Translations under genes and position numbers: made by a program
Part shown: piece after piece, positions 36,720 to 47,667 of the stretch
Numbering within the stretch: position 1 is the stretch's first letter
How the letters are laid out: every line of letters starts with the position of its first letter
Notes under the pieces: model-generated
The model's input: the letters and a program-made list of their open reading frames with translations, nothing else
Told to the model about the DNA's origin: nothing
Databases searched by the model: none
DNA from: Rhizoctonia solani
Taxonomy: Eukaryota; Basidiomycota; Agaricomycetes; Cantharellales; Ceratobasidiaceae
Length of the DNA: 64,000 nucleotides
Direction of reading: 5' to 3'
NCBI RefSeq assembly: GCF_016906535.1
Contig: NC_057371.1
Span: 1,984,001-2,048,000 of the forward strand

Positions 36720-39539
36720 TTAATTACTCCCAAAGAACTTGCGCCAGCGACTAGGTTTACGAGCGACACTCACACTCGCATCTCCTGCTGCCCCACTCTC
36801 AACCGAAACTGTCGCACTGCGGTCGTCCGACTCTTGCCTGTAGGTTGGTTGTGAGTACTTGCTTCGCGTTGAATGTCTCCCGCTCGGTAATGGGGCCTCT
36901 GGAATAGGTGGGGCCTGGTACTCGGGCGATAACTCAGGGATGACCGATAATGGCCGACCAAAGTGCGCTGGTGTGCGAACCGCCAGAGGATCAAAATTCG
37001 GCGCGTCCGCAATAGGGATATCGATGTCGTCCGAGTAATCTTCGGAATGGTCATCAGGGAAAACCATGGGGGTATAAGGAGCTGTAGGCTGTGATCCGGC
37101 ACGGTGTTTGGGAGTCTTGTGAACCGGCGCATTCGGAACAATTGGATGCAAAGAGCGTTCTCCGAGTTCGTTATCGACGAGAAGCGGGGAAGGGTGAATC
37201 TCGTGTGGAGGAGGGATGTCAATATGTCCTTCACCATCAGCTTCAGGAATCCAACCCTCGTGGAGGATGACCCCGGGCTTATGGTGCCAAGGGGATGCCA
37301 AAGCATTGTTGTAGGGCACAGGATGGATGGGAGCTTCGGGGGCAGTTGGAGGAGCCGAAGAGAAAATTGGTTGAGGGGGAGGAATGTTGGATTTATTACG
37401 TCGAGATGCCTTGCGAGACGCCTTGATTTCCTGTGGAGCCTGGGGGACATGTAGACTTGAAGGCCCAGCTACGGGACCAGTGCCTGGACCAGCGCCTGGT
37501 CCGGTGCCAGGGCCAGGTACCAGAGTCGTCAAGCCGGTCATACCATTTATGCCAGATAGTGAACCCATGCCAGACATAGAGCCGACGCCAGCCATACTCG
37601 TCATACCAGTCATACCAGTCATACCGGACATACCGGACATACCAGTCATACCAGTCATACCAGTCATACCAGTCATAGGAACGACCGGGGGAGGTGGCGG
37701 TGGGGGAATATACCGGTCTGAGGTAGGAGACAGATCATGGGTGTACTGTGATCGAGACGGTATATCGCGGTCTGGAGCATATTGGGATCTAGAGGGTTGA
37801 TCACGCTCTACATGGCTGTAATGAGATCGAGAAGGAATATCACGGTCTGGATGGCCATAGTGAGATCGCGAAGGGATATCGCGGTCCGGAGAGGCAAATT
37901 GCGATCTGGAGAGGACGTCTGATCGGGAAGGGTTGTCGCGGTTGCTGGTCGAATACGTAGGTCGACCAGCTCCATACATGCCTGGGTCATCTAGATATGA
38001 GTCCTGAGAATAACTGTCGGAACGTGAATTCGTGCGTTTGAGCTTCCCGCCAATCTTGTTCCTTAAGTTAGACCAGGCAGAACCTCCGATGGGAGGCAAT
38101 GGTGCAGGGTCGATGACCTCCGGCATTTGGATACCTTGTGGAGGGTCTGGCAAATCAGGTAGTTCGGTATCGGGTTCGGAGTGATGATCAATAGGGGAGT
38201 AATTCTGAGGTGGAATGATTGGCGGGGGCGGGGGTGGAGTGCGCTCTTGTGGTAGCTCAGGTGTTAGAGCACGTGGCGTAGTACGTTGTGACGTAGTACC
38301 CTCCTCCTCATCGTAGACCACACTCTCTGTAACGACTGGAGGTGTCGGCTGCTCCGGCTGAATCCTCTCAATAATCCTTTCGACCACCTTTTCCTTTTCC
38401 TTTTCACGATGACGATGCTTGTGCTCTCGTCGACCTTCACGTCGACCTTCCCTTCGGCCTACTTCTCGTGCCTGGGCAGCAATCAACTCTTCATGAAACT
38501 TGCGCGCCTTGGTTCTCGCGTCAGCGGCAAGCTGCTCAGCTTCGTCGCGCTCTTGCTGTAGAGCATCTAGCTCCTGCTGGATATGCTCCTGCTGTGCCCG
38601 AGCGGTCTCGTAGATAATCTTCAGCCTGGCCGACTCCTCGGACTCGCGTGTTGCATCTGCTTCAGCTTTCTTCTTGGCTATCTCGGCACTCCGTAACTGT
38701 TGTGTATATTCCCTGTACCGGGCCTCGGCCTTGTTTGCGCGCTTCGACTCGATGTCCAATCGATCCGTCAGATCACGAAGCTTAGTTCGTAAACCCTCCG
38801 AGTCCTTTTCAGATTCAGCCAACGCGAATTTTAGCCGTTCGAGTTCCTCTTCGAGACCGATTCCAGACCGAGTGGTAGGAGTGATTGGGCTTCGCCTGGA
38901 AGAAGAGCGGGATCGAGAGTGGTGCTGAAGCGCGGCAATGACTCTCTCAAGGTCACGAGAATGGGCTTTACGTGCTTCCGAACGTTCACGGCGTTCTCTT
39001 CGCTGTTCCCGAATGAGCTCGCGCTCAGCCCGTCGTGCCTGCTGTGCCTCCCGCTCGGCCCTGCGTCTCTCTCTGCGATCAGCAGCATCTGGATCCGTTA
39101 TGACGATGGTGTGGTGACGTGATGTCGGCTGGCCGCTACCTCGAGTTTCATGTGTGACGATTTTCTCGTGGATAATATGGCGGCGACCCCCTTTGCGATC
39201 GGTGTGCCGCTTCTCAACCGATGTCGTGCTGGTCCTCTCCATTCCGCCCTCTGAGCTATTGGGTGTGTGAAGATCTTCAGTGCGTGAAAGGTTCGTAGTG
39301 CCCGTCCTTGTGCTCTTGGCGCGCCTTGAACTGCCACTGCGTGCGCTCTGGGTGGGAGTGCGTGCACCAGAGTCAGTGGGCGGAATTGAATCTCCCGGAA
39401 TCGACCGCGGCGAGACTGATTCTTCTGGATCTTCAAGAATCTGATTGAGTGCATAGCTGTACCAATGTGAGAACGCTCAGCGGCGAAGAAAACGGACAAA
39501 TACTCACTCATGTCGAGTATAGTCGGGAGCGTTGGGCAT
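36720..39539 (-). CDS. long coiled-coil, repeat-rich protein
   Basis: Two exons can be supported: a short first exon with ATG at 39539 (MPNAPDYTRH), intron to about 39459, then DYALNQILEDPEESVSPRSI into a long exon ending KFFGSN at 36720. The frame also extends in-phase upstream of the ATG (NDGYELLA preceding MPNAP, after a TATAG acceptor). A further 5' exon starting at ATG 39660 is therefore possible. Order: basic Arg/Glu leader, predicted coiled coil of about 200 residues (LEEELERLKFALAESEKD to HEELIAAQAREV), Lys/Arg-rich linker, proline stretches, a DRDIPSRSxY repeat, an M-T-G/M-S-G tripeptide tract, GPGTGPGAGPGTGP and an acidic/Pro C-terminus. No catalytic domain. Likely a cytoskeletal or scaffold type protein by composition only. 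Confidence 0.65.
37550..37680 (-). repeat. tripeptide Met-[Thr/Ser]-Gly tandem tract
   Basis: 9-bp units (ATACCAGTC on the plus strand and close variants) repeated about a dozen times inside the coding frame of the coiled-coil gene. Low-complexity slippage-prone DNA. Confidence 0.85.
37725..37935 (-). repeat. in-frame repeat DRDIPSRSxY
   Basis: About six units of 13-15 codons (RDIPSRSHYGHPD-like) in tandem, diverged at the Tyr/Phe and Gly/Ser positions. Part of the coiled-coil protein. Confidence 0.75.
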
Positions 39540-39660
39540 AGCAAGTAGTTCGTACCCGTCGTTCTATAGTTCGTCAATACGATAATTAATATTTAATAGA
39601 TCACTCTAGATAAAGGCCCCCGGGACGGGCATGGATGTAGTCGGCTGTGAGACCCAACAT

Positions 39661-41565
39661 GAGGCATAAAGCTTCAATTGCAAATAATTTGTTGTTCTTG
39701 CACGTGATTCATTAGCTTGGAGTAAACACAAAAGACCAATTTAACTTTATATTAGTGGGGCCCCGGGTTGGATATGATTCTTGTTTTGGTTCTTCCGTAA
39801 CTATATCCAGAATTGCATAGACAGCACGTTGATCAATAAGATTATCAATCAACTCAGGAGGGTCTCACCAAGACTGCAGCGCAGAAGCATTCAAAGTTCC
39901 TCAAGCTATTTGCCTTGTTTCTTGATCTGAATTAATCTCAAGACTTGAATACATACGCTGGATAAAGTACTAGTGTGCATAGGGCCATTGGATCTGCAGG
40001 TAGAATAGCATTTACCTTAGATGAACTTCTTGAGTTCAGATGCCCTCTTCCGGTGCCTGTGATACTCCCTGAACTAAACCTTTGATTTATATTCTCCAGG
40101 GAGCATCACCTATTACATCACTCTTGGGAACTTTGGCTACAGCCTTGGTCTTGGCCCAGCCCTATACTTGACTTGGCAGAAATTGCAACTGGAACCAGCC
40201 ATGTAGCGTGCAAACTGTTTCCGTCTTGCCTGATGGGCTGAGGATAATCACCACATTAGCACAAACTGGTAACGCCCATGTGCATCTCAACAGCGCAAAG
40301 TTCCTAACGTAGCTAGGACACAACTTGGCCACTGCTTTGCTATCTTGGGACGTCTAAAATCTAGGCCATACATACACCTGGGTCAATTGAAATCCCTGTG
40401 ATACTCTTATATCAGTGTGCAGAGTTTGAGTATCAGATTGCTGCTTTTATGCATGCCAGATAGTGAGACCAGAATGGTTCCAAGGACAATTTTTTTTAAA
40501 AAAAAAATTAAGTGCATTTACAGGCAGGTCTCTGTCTGGTTCCTATACAAGCAATGCCCCAGATGATCTTGGTTTGCTTGCCCAAAGGGTGAATCCCAAT
40601 ATTAATGGCTCATCATTAGCAATGTTTAATGCTTTGTGAATCTTTGAGAGCTTGCAATACATAGACTCATGCTATCATGGTACAGAAAGGTCTAAACTCT
40701 AATTTATTTTTGGCATGTTAACCTTGTATAGTGACAATTGGAACTCTATGTAGCTATTTGTTGCATGCAAATACTCTCAGTCATAGGCTAAGAATGCTTG
40801 ATATCTTCCACTATACATGCTAGGGTTTGCCTTCTAAGCCTCTAGATACCCAGGCGCACACATGTACAGGAATCAACATGGTCATTTTAAGACCAATAAT
40901 TGTGGCTTGTTCATGCTTATATGTAGCCTGTCTAATCTTTCAATTGATAGTCACTCAAAAACAAGCTATGCTCTGAACTAACGCCCTTGTAACCTATAGT
41001 ACTTCTCAATAATTATCTGAAATATTATTGGCTTGAACTAACAAGTTGGAGGGAAGCGCAGGAGGGTTGATTTACACTACACGTTTTGGGTGACCACCCA
41101 AGTGGGCAAGGTGGTATATAGTTGCCTACAGCCGGTGAACAAGACCCAGGTGGTCATACTACTCCATCCGCAAGCCCATAAAATAGATTTCAGGTCATAT
41201 CAACCCAGCGTACATCAGGTTGGAAAGGCACACTGTGTAAATGCGTGTATCTGTACACAGTATGTGTGCAAGCCTTCCCTGCACAAAAGTTGTGCCCTAT
41301 ATACAAACTGTTGTCAAACCCCAGCCATTTCATGAGTCTGCGGCAGCCCAATGGATCACTCCACTATGGCAGGGGTGCTCATTACCCATGGGCTGGGGCT
41401 TACTTTGGTCTTGCTCATCTACTTATACTGTTTCTGACATATATCAATTTCTCAACCTGTGTATCTCAACAGTTGAACATTTTTATTTTGCGCCGTGCTT
41501 ATTGTTCTTTATTGCCCTCCCTTGGTACACATTATACCAGCCATGGAGTCTGAGACTCTGGCTGC
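39661..41565. other. AT-rich intergenic region flanking the retrotransposon nest
   Basis: About 1.9 kb with no supported gene. Contains a T8/A10 junction at 40492-40509. Open frames at 41090-41609 carry no domain; one runs into the LTR. The area may hold decayed repeats, but I can point to no specific homology. Confidence 0.45.
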
Positions 41566-41570
41566 AGGTG
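41566..41570. repeat. target-site duplication, left (element A)
   Basis: AGGTG directly before the LTR TGTTAT terminus; the matching copy follows the right LTR. Confidence 0.93.
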
Positions 41571-42130
41571 TGTTATAACCTCCTTACCTATACCATTAGA
41601 ATCGCCTGAATTTTCTATTAATTTTAGTATTTTTTACGGACTCAATATCTCATGTTTTTCAATCACGTGATCTCGCGCTTATTATGCCAAGATGCCGCGC
41701 CGAGATGCCGTGCCAAGGGCGCTTAGGAGAAATCCACGCCTCTGCGCAGCCCACAGCATGCTTCTCATTTGCCTTTTGTACTTCTTTCTCTCACGCGCAC
41801 AGACCATGTAGATAGTGTGCTTTGTCTATATATACAGCAGGGAAATTGCTTGGAGACCCCATGTTGATTTTACCTCGTCTCATCTCATTGAGGAGGACCC
41901 ATCCAGCCAGCTAAGTAGCCAGCCCTCAGTAGTATCAGTAGTTACCCCCCTTACCTGCGCTCACCACACCTTCAGGCCTAAGGCCCCTTTGTAGTTAGCA
42001 CCCAGTGGAAGCCCGCCTTAAGCGGCATTAGTATAGCCTTTGATACGTAGTTAGATAAGCAGTGTCTGTATTAGTTACGGCCCTAAGCGCCCATCACTAG
42101 CGTGTACCCACCTTACAGTGGTGTACAACA
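41571..42130 (+). repeat. 5' LTR of element A
   Basis: 560 bp, TGTT...AACA termini. Contains the 10-bp palindrome ATCACGTGAT, two GAGATGCCG-type units and a TATATATA box near 41829. Relative to the right LTR it has lost one G at about 41675, and its presumed transcript start region has three substitutions (GTTGATTTTAC instead of GTCAATTTTAC). Confidence 0.95.
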
Positions 42131-42132
42131 TT

Positions 42133-42143
42133 GTAAAATTGAC
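42133..42143 (+). promoter_or_regulatory. primer-binding site of element A, self-priming type
   Basis: GTAAAATTGAC lies 2 bp inside the left LTR, the PBS position. It does not start with TGG, as a tRNA 3'-end complement would. It is the exact reverse complement of GTCAATTTTAC at 53812-53822 in the right LTR, about 29 bp after the TATA box. Confidence 0.6.
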
Positions 42144-42648
42144 TTCTAGTAGGCTTGATTGACAAGGAGAGGACCCCCTGTACTAGCACAAGGGAAAAAA
42201 CCAGATTGGACTTGCCTTTTGTCTTCAATAATCAAACAGACGTTGGTCCCTGGTAGTACCAAATTGCTATAAGGCAGACGGGCTCTAATCCCCCACATAC
42301 CCCAAGTTTTGCCGGAACTCAGTAGTCAGCGGCCCTAGACCGCTGAAATACCCGCTTGCTGAAAACCCGCCCATATCACGACCGCCAGGTCTGTTGATTT
42401 GTCGTAGGGACAGTCCAACGCTAGGTACTAGACGCAAGGGTTTAGCGCCAGGATACTACAGAAAAACCGCTCATAAGTCCTGATAAAGGCACTATCTCCC
42501 CCACACCGTTTTCATCATTCCCTCCACCCGCTCTGGAGTCCCACACCCATACTCCCGTCCCTCTAGCCGCTCCTCCCGTTGTTCCGTTCCAACCCATTCC
42601 CAACCACCCTCTTGCAGCGCATCTCCCACTCCGCAAGACTTGCCAGGG

Positions 42649-43848
42649 ATGGAACCGGAACCATCCCTTACCGCTCTCCTCAAGGCTGTCACAGCCCTCA
42701 CAGCCACCGTCAGGTCCCTGCAGGACCAGATCCAATCTCAAGGCCAGCAGCTTGTTGAGCTTAAAGCCATATGCAAGGAGACCGCCGACTTACTCGGCGA
42801 CAAGGATCAAGGAGGACCCCAAGTCCAAGCCCAGCCTGGCCCATTGACTGGGCCTGTCACTCCCCCCACGCATACAGGAGGAGAAGCGCACACTCCAGGA
42901 ACGGTTAGGCCTGGACTCAAGGCCCCTTTCCGCCCATCAAGAGGAACGGGCTTTGACTCAGAAGAAGAGGAAGAACCCAGGTGAGCCCCCAAGAGAGAGC
43001 CTTGCAACACGCCTAAGCGGAGCCTCAGCTCCCTTACCCCATTCAACTCAGGGTCCAGCGTGAAGCAACCCAAAATGGAGCTCCCCAATCCATACAAAGG
43101 AGACTCTAGGGGAAAGAAGGCAACCCAGTGGCTAGACCGCATGCTACTGTGGGTTGCGCTTCATCAAGACCAATTTGATGAAGAAGAACAAATGGTTGTG
43201 TGGATCCTCTACCACATGACTGACAAGGCTGCCAACTGGGCTCTCCCTATCATAGGGACCATCATCAAGGGCAAGGGAAACCCCCCCACCACCATCCCAG
43301 CCTTAACGGCCAAATTCAAGGAAGCATTTGCGGACCCAGATGCCAAACGAGCCGCCGCTAGGAAGATTGCCGCGCTTACTCAGACAACCACCACGTCTGA
43401 GTACGTTACTGAGTTCTGCAATCTTATGGCAGAACTTGATTGGAACACTGAGGCGTACATTGCCCAGTTCACGCGCGGTCTTCACTGGAAGGTGAAGGAA
43501 CTCCTGTCCACCAAGGACAATATCCCGGACAATGACCTTGAGGCTATATTTGCTGCCTCCGTCAAAATAGACAACATTTGTTGGGAAAACAAGGAGAACC
43601 AACCCAAGAAAACCCCTGCTAAGTCCTTGGCTACCACGGCCACTACTTCCACCACCACTCAACGGGTCCGCTTATCAGAGGACCCTAACTACGTCACTCC
43701 GGAAGAAAGGGACCGCCGCCACGCATCTGGGCTATGCGTCAAATGCGGCCAGAAGGGGCACGGAATCAAGCAATGCCAAAATGGATGGAAGGCAACCCTC
43801 AAAGAGACCGCCAAGGTAGCAGAAGAGGAAGGGTTGGGAAAAGACTAA
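42649..43848 (+). pseudogene. gag of element A (one TGA stop)
   Basis: Frame from ATG 42649 (MEPEPSLTALLK) to TAA 43848. A TGA at 42982-42984 interrupts it. Downstream, the capsid-like region (TQWLDRMLLWVALHQDQFDE, LTAKFKEAFADPDAKRAAAR, EYVTEFCNLMAELDWNTEAY) and zinc knuckle CVKCGQKGHGIKQC remain. Arginine codons have turned to Cys or Trp in places (ICWENKENQ where B has RRENEENR). Confidence 0.9.
43836..43842 (+). promoter_or_regulatory. -1 ribosomal frameshift heptamer, element A
   Basis: GGGAAAA read as G-GGA-AAA in the gag frame, one codon before the gag TAA. The pol frame is -1 relative to gag and opens across it (GKRLRPRTTVKP). The same heptamer sits at the same place in element B. Confidence 0.75.
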
Positions 43849-45407
43849 GGCCAAGGACTACTGTCAAGCCCCTGGCCCCTAAATTAGATGTGCATGTATT
43901 GGATTGCAAATTTGTATCTTTGGCTCTGGACTCCAATAAAAAGCCCTTATTATTCATCAATCTTGAACTGCACAACTTCCCAACGGAACATCTCAGAACC
44001 CTCATTGACTCAGGAGCCACATCGAACTTCATTTCCCCCTCGATTGTGGAAAAATATAAAATCCCAAAAACCCAACTTGAAAATCCACAAGTTGTGAGAA
44101 TGTTAGATGGTACCATTTCCCAGACTGGTTGCATTTGGCACCAGGTCCACCTCACGGTTTTGGCCAATGGCCATCCCCACTCCATTCCTTTTCTTGTGTG
44201 CCCCATTGGCAATACCCCGGCTATCCTTGGCATGACCTGGTTAACAGCAGAAGCTCTGCTCATAGATTGGCAACAGGGACTAGTCACATTCCCTGAACAA
44301 GTTCAGATCGCCTCCAAGGAAGAAGCAGACTCCAACCCTTTAGCAGACCTTCCCCCTCAATACCATGAGTTTGCCAAAGTCTTTGGCAAGGAAGAATTTA
44401 AGGTCCTCCCTCCACATAGGGAGTATGATATCTCTATAGACCTTGTTCCGGATGCCAAACTGTCCCCTGGCCCCATATATGGCATGACTGATGCAGAATC
44501 AAAAGCATTAAAGCAACACATTGACAAGGAATTAGCAACGGGCAAGATCCGCCCTAGTACTTCCTCAGCAGGTGCCCCGGTCATGTTTGTAAAGAAGGCT
44601 GACGGATCTCTCCAACTGGTTGTTGATTACAGGAAGCTGAATGACGCAACCCGCAAAAACGTTTACCCATTGCCAAGGCAAGATGATCTCATGGCCAAGC
44701 TAAGACACGCCAAAATATTCACCAAGTTAGACTTGCGATGGGGATACAACAATGTACGGGTCAAGGACGGCAATGAATGGAAAACGGCCTTTAGAACCAA
44801 ATATGGGCTGTTCAAATACCTAGTAATGCCCTTTGGTCTCACCAACGCCCCGGCCGCTTTTCAGCATTTTATGAACAATCTGTTCAGGGACCTCATTGAC
44901 GTCACTGTAGTCATTTACTTAGACAACATACTGATCTTCTCAGAAGACCCCAAGGACCACCCAGCACACGTCAGGGAAGTCCTATCTTGGCTAATGAAGA
45001 ACCAGTTGTTCTGCAAATTATCTAAGTGCCACTTCCATGTCACCACAGTTGACTACCTGGGCATTGTCATCACCCCCACCGGCTTCTCTATGGATCAAAA
45101 GAAGATTGAGGTGGTTACGTCATGGCCCCAACCTAAAACGGTCAAGCAGGTTCAAGCCTTCCTAGGATTTGTCAATTACCTCAGACGATTCATTCCCAAT
45201 TTCAGCTCAGTTGCACGCCCCCTCCACAATCTCACCAAAAAGGAAACCCCCTGGTCATGGGGAGACCTAGAAGAAGTGGCGTTCCAGGAATTGAAGCTCC
45301 TTGTCACCCAATCACCAGTCCTCATCCATTCCAACCCAGACCTACCCTATTACTTGGAAACAGATGCGTCAGGAGTAGCTATGGGAGCAATCCTTAGCCA
45401 GCAAGGA
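43842..45407 (+). pseudogene. pol of element A, 5' half (protease, RT, start of RNase H)
   Basis: Uninterrupted in the -1 frame. Contains protease LIDSGATSNFISP, the RT core (LVVDYRKLND, FRTKYGLFKYLVMPFGLTNA, VVIYLDNILIFSE) and ETDASGVAMGAILS at the start of RNase H. It is cut within RNase H by element B; the frame resumes at 51652. The RT catalytic box reads YLDN rather than YxDD, as in element B. Confidence 0.93.
45403..45407. repeat. target-site duplication, left (element B)
   Basis: AAGGA immediately before the left LTR of B; copy at 51652-51656. Lies inside A's RNase H coding sequence. Confidence 0.96.
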
Positions 45408-45967
45408 TGTTACAACCCCCTAACTTATACCATTAGAATCGCACAATTTTTCTATTATTTTTAGTATTTTTACGGACTTGATATCTTTTGTTTTTCGATC
45501 ACGTGATCTCGGCGCTTATTTATGCCGAGATGCCGCGCCGAGATGCCGTGCCAAGGGCGCTTAGGAGAAATCCACGCTTCTGCGCAGCCCGCAGCACGCT
45601 TCTCCTTTCACATGTAGGCTTCTATTCACACACGCACAGACCACATGTAGTTAGTAGAATTGTCTATATATACAGCAGGAAAATCGCTTGGAGACACCAA
45701 GTCAATTTTACCTTGTCTCATACCATTGAGGAGGCGCATCCCCAGCCAGCTAAGTAGCCGGCCCCCAGTAGTTCAGAAGTTAACCCCGCTTATTACGCTC
45801 ACCACACCTCCTGGGCTAAGCCCCCTTCGCCAGTAGATAGTAGAACGTTGCCTTACGCAACTAGTAGTATAGCCTTAGATACAGTAGATTAGATAAGCAG
45901 TGTTGTAGTAGATACGGCCTCAAGCGCCTGCCACTAGCAAGTACCCACATTACAGTGGTGTACAACA
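45408..45967 (+). repeat. 5' LTR of element B
   Basis: 560 bp, TGTTAC...ACAACA. U3 contains the 12-bp palindrome GATCACGTGATC and paired GCCGAGATGCCG units. One T shorter than the 3' LTR in the T-run near 45467. Confidence 0.96.
45665..45711 (+). promoter_or_regulatory. LTR promoter: TATA box and presumed transcript 5' end (element B)
   Basis: TATATATA at 45665-45672, then GTCAATTTTAC at 45701-45711, about 29 bp after the box, where a Pol II transcript would start. This 11-mer is complementary to the PBS with one mismatch in B (perfect in A). Start site inferred, not shown. Confidence 0.55.
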
Positions 45968-45969
45968 TT

Positions 45970-45980
45970 GTAAAATCGAC
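45970..45980 (+). promoter_or_regulatory. primer-binding site of element B
   Basis: GTAAAATCGAC two bases after the left LTR. Complement of the LTR 11-mer at 45701-45711 except one position. No tRNA-like TGG start. Confidence 0.55.
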
Positions 45981-46488
45981 TTTCTGTAGGCTTGGATCAA
46001 CAACGAGAGGACCTCCAGTACTAGCACGAGGGAAATCACGTGAACGGACTCGCCTTTTGCTATTAATAATCAAACTAGCGTCGGTCCCACGTAGTACCAA
46101 ATTGCTATAAGGCTGACAGGCTCTGATCGCCCGCATACCACGAGTTTCGCCGGAACTCTGCAAGTAGCGCTCCTAGACAGCTGACACACCCGCTTGCAAA
46201 AAACCCGCACATATCACGATCGCCAGATCTGCTGATTTGCTGTAGGGATTGTCCAACGCTAGGTGCTTGACGCAAGGAGTTAGCGAATAACATCTTGCGC
46301 AAAAACCGCTCATAAGTCCTGTATCAGGCACATATCCCCCCACGCCGTTTCCAACTATTCCATCCACACGCTCTGGCGTCCCCCACCCATACTCCCGTCC
46401 TACTAGCCGCTCCTCTCGACGTTCCATTCCAACCAATTCCCAACCGGCCTCTTGCAGCGCATCACCCACTTTGCAAGACTTGCCAAGA

Positions 46489-47667
46489 ATGGAACCAGAA
46501 CCGTCCCCTTTGGCTCTCCTCAAGGCTATCACAGCCCTCACAGCCACTGTCGGGTCCCTACAGGACCAAATCCGAGCCCAGAGCCAACAAATTGTGGAGC
46601 TCAGGGCCATATGCAAGGAGACCGCAGACCTCCTCGGGGATAAAGACCAAGGAGCAACCCAAGCCAAGCCTGGCCCATTGACTGGGCCTGTCACTCCTCC
46701 CACCCACTCGGGAGGAGAAGCCCACACTCCAGGCACGGTTAGGCCTGGGCTCAAGGCCCCGTTCCGGCCCTCAAGAGGAACGGGATTTGATTCAGAAGAG
46801 GACAAAGAGCCAAGGCACCCAAAAAAGGAGCCTCAAGGAACGCCTAGAAGGCACCTTGGGTCCCTTACCCCCTTTGATGCTGGGTCCAGCGTAAAACGGC
46901 CCAAGATGGATCTCCCCGACCCTTATAAGGGAGACACCAGGGGAAGGAAGGCCACACAGTGGCTTGATCGAATGCTCCTTTGGGTTGCCCTCCACAGGGA
47001 TCAGTTTGACAAGGAGGAACAGATGGTGGTATGGATTTTATACCACATGACAGATAAGGCCGCCGACTGGGCCCTCCCCATCATCGGAACCATCATCAAG
47101 GGCAAGGGTAATCCTCCAACCACCATCCAGGCCCTAACGGCCAAATTCAAGGAAGCTTTCGCCGACCCCAACGCCAAACGGGCCGCCGCTAGGAAGATTG
47201 CCGCGCTCACTCAAACAACCACTACGTCTGAGTACGTTACCAAGTTCCGCAATCTTATGGCGGAACTGGATTGGAACACTGAGGCGTACATTGCCCAGTT
47301 TGTGCGCGGTCTTCACTGGAAAGTGAAGGAACTCCTGTCCACCAAGGACACTATCCCGGACAACAACCTTGAGGCTATTTTTGCTGCCTCCATCAAAATT
47401 GACAATATCCGTCGGGAAAACGAGGAGAACCGTCCTAAAAAGGCTCCTACCAAGGCCCTGGTTGCCACAACCACCTCTACCACCAGGGTTCGCTTATCCG
47501 AGGACCCCAACTACGTTACCCCGGAGGAAAGAGATCGCCGCCGTGCGTCTGGCCTTTGCGTCAAGTGCGGTCAAAAAGGGCATGGCATCAAACAATGTCC
47601 CAACGGTTGGAAGGCAACGATCAAGGAAGTTGCCAAGGTAGCAGAGGACGAGTCGGGAAAAGAGTAG
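46489..47667 (+). CDS. gag of element B
   Basis: 392 codons from ATG 46489 (MEPEPSPLALLK) to TAG 47667. N-terminal helix (LKAITALTATVGSLQDQIRA) and Pro-rich linker. The capsid-like domain has KATQWLDRMLLWVALHRDQF, MTDKAADWALPIIG and RNLMAELDWNTEAYIAQF. The C-terminus has one CCHC zinc knuckle, CVKCGQKGHGIKQC. Assembles the virus-like particle and packages RNA. Intact. Overlaps pol in the -1 frame. Confidence 0.95.
   Translation: MEPEPSPLALLKAITALTATVGSLQDQIRAQSQQIVELRAICKETADLLGDKDQGATQAKPGPLTGPVTPPTHSGGEAHTPGTVRPGLKAPFRPSRGTGFDSEEDKEPRHPKKEPQGTPRRHLGSLTPFDAGSSVKRPKMDLPDPYKGDTRGRKATQWLDRMLLWVALHRDQFDKEEQMVVWILYHMTDKAADWALPIIGTIIKGKGNPPTTIQALTAKFKEAFADPNAKRAAARKIAALTQTTTTSEYVTKFRNLMAELDWNTEAYIAQFVRGLHWKVKELLSTKDTIPDNNLEAIFAASIKIDNIRRENEENRPKKAPTKALVATTTSTTRVRLSEDPNYVTPEERDRRRASGLCVKCGQKGHGIKQCPNGWKATIKEVAKVAEDESGKE
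47655..47661 (+). promoter_or_regulatory. -1 ribosomal frameshift heptamer, element B
   Basis: GGGAAAA (X-XXY-YYZ spacing G-GGA-AAA) followed by GAG TAG. Slipping -1 gives GKRVGPRKAAKP, continuing into protease. Conserved with element A although the flanking bases differ. Confidence 0.78.

Noticed and set aside
37550..37935. Tandem repeats considered as a CRISPR-like array
   Set aside because: In-frame protein repeats without spacers, in a eukaryotic gene.
40492..40509. T8/A10 junction as a possible transposon tail or poly-A insertion
   Set aside because: No flanking duplication or element body found.
45488..45757. 89-codon open frame inside the LTR, repeated at 51172-51441
   Set aside because: Duplicated only because it lies in both LTRs; spans promoter and palindrome, no protein features.
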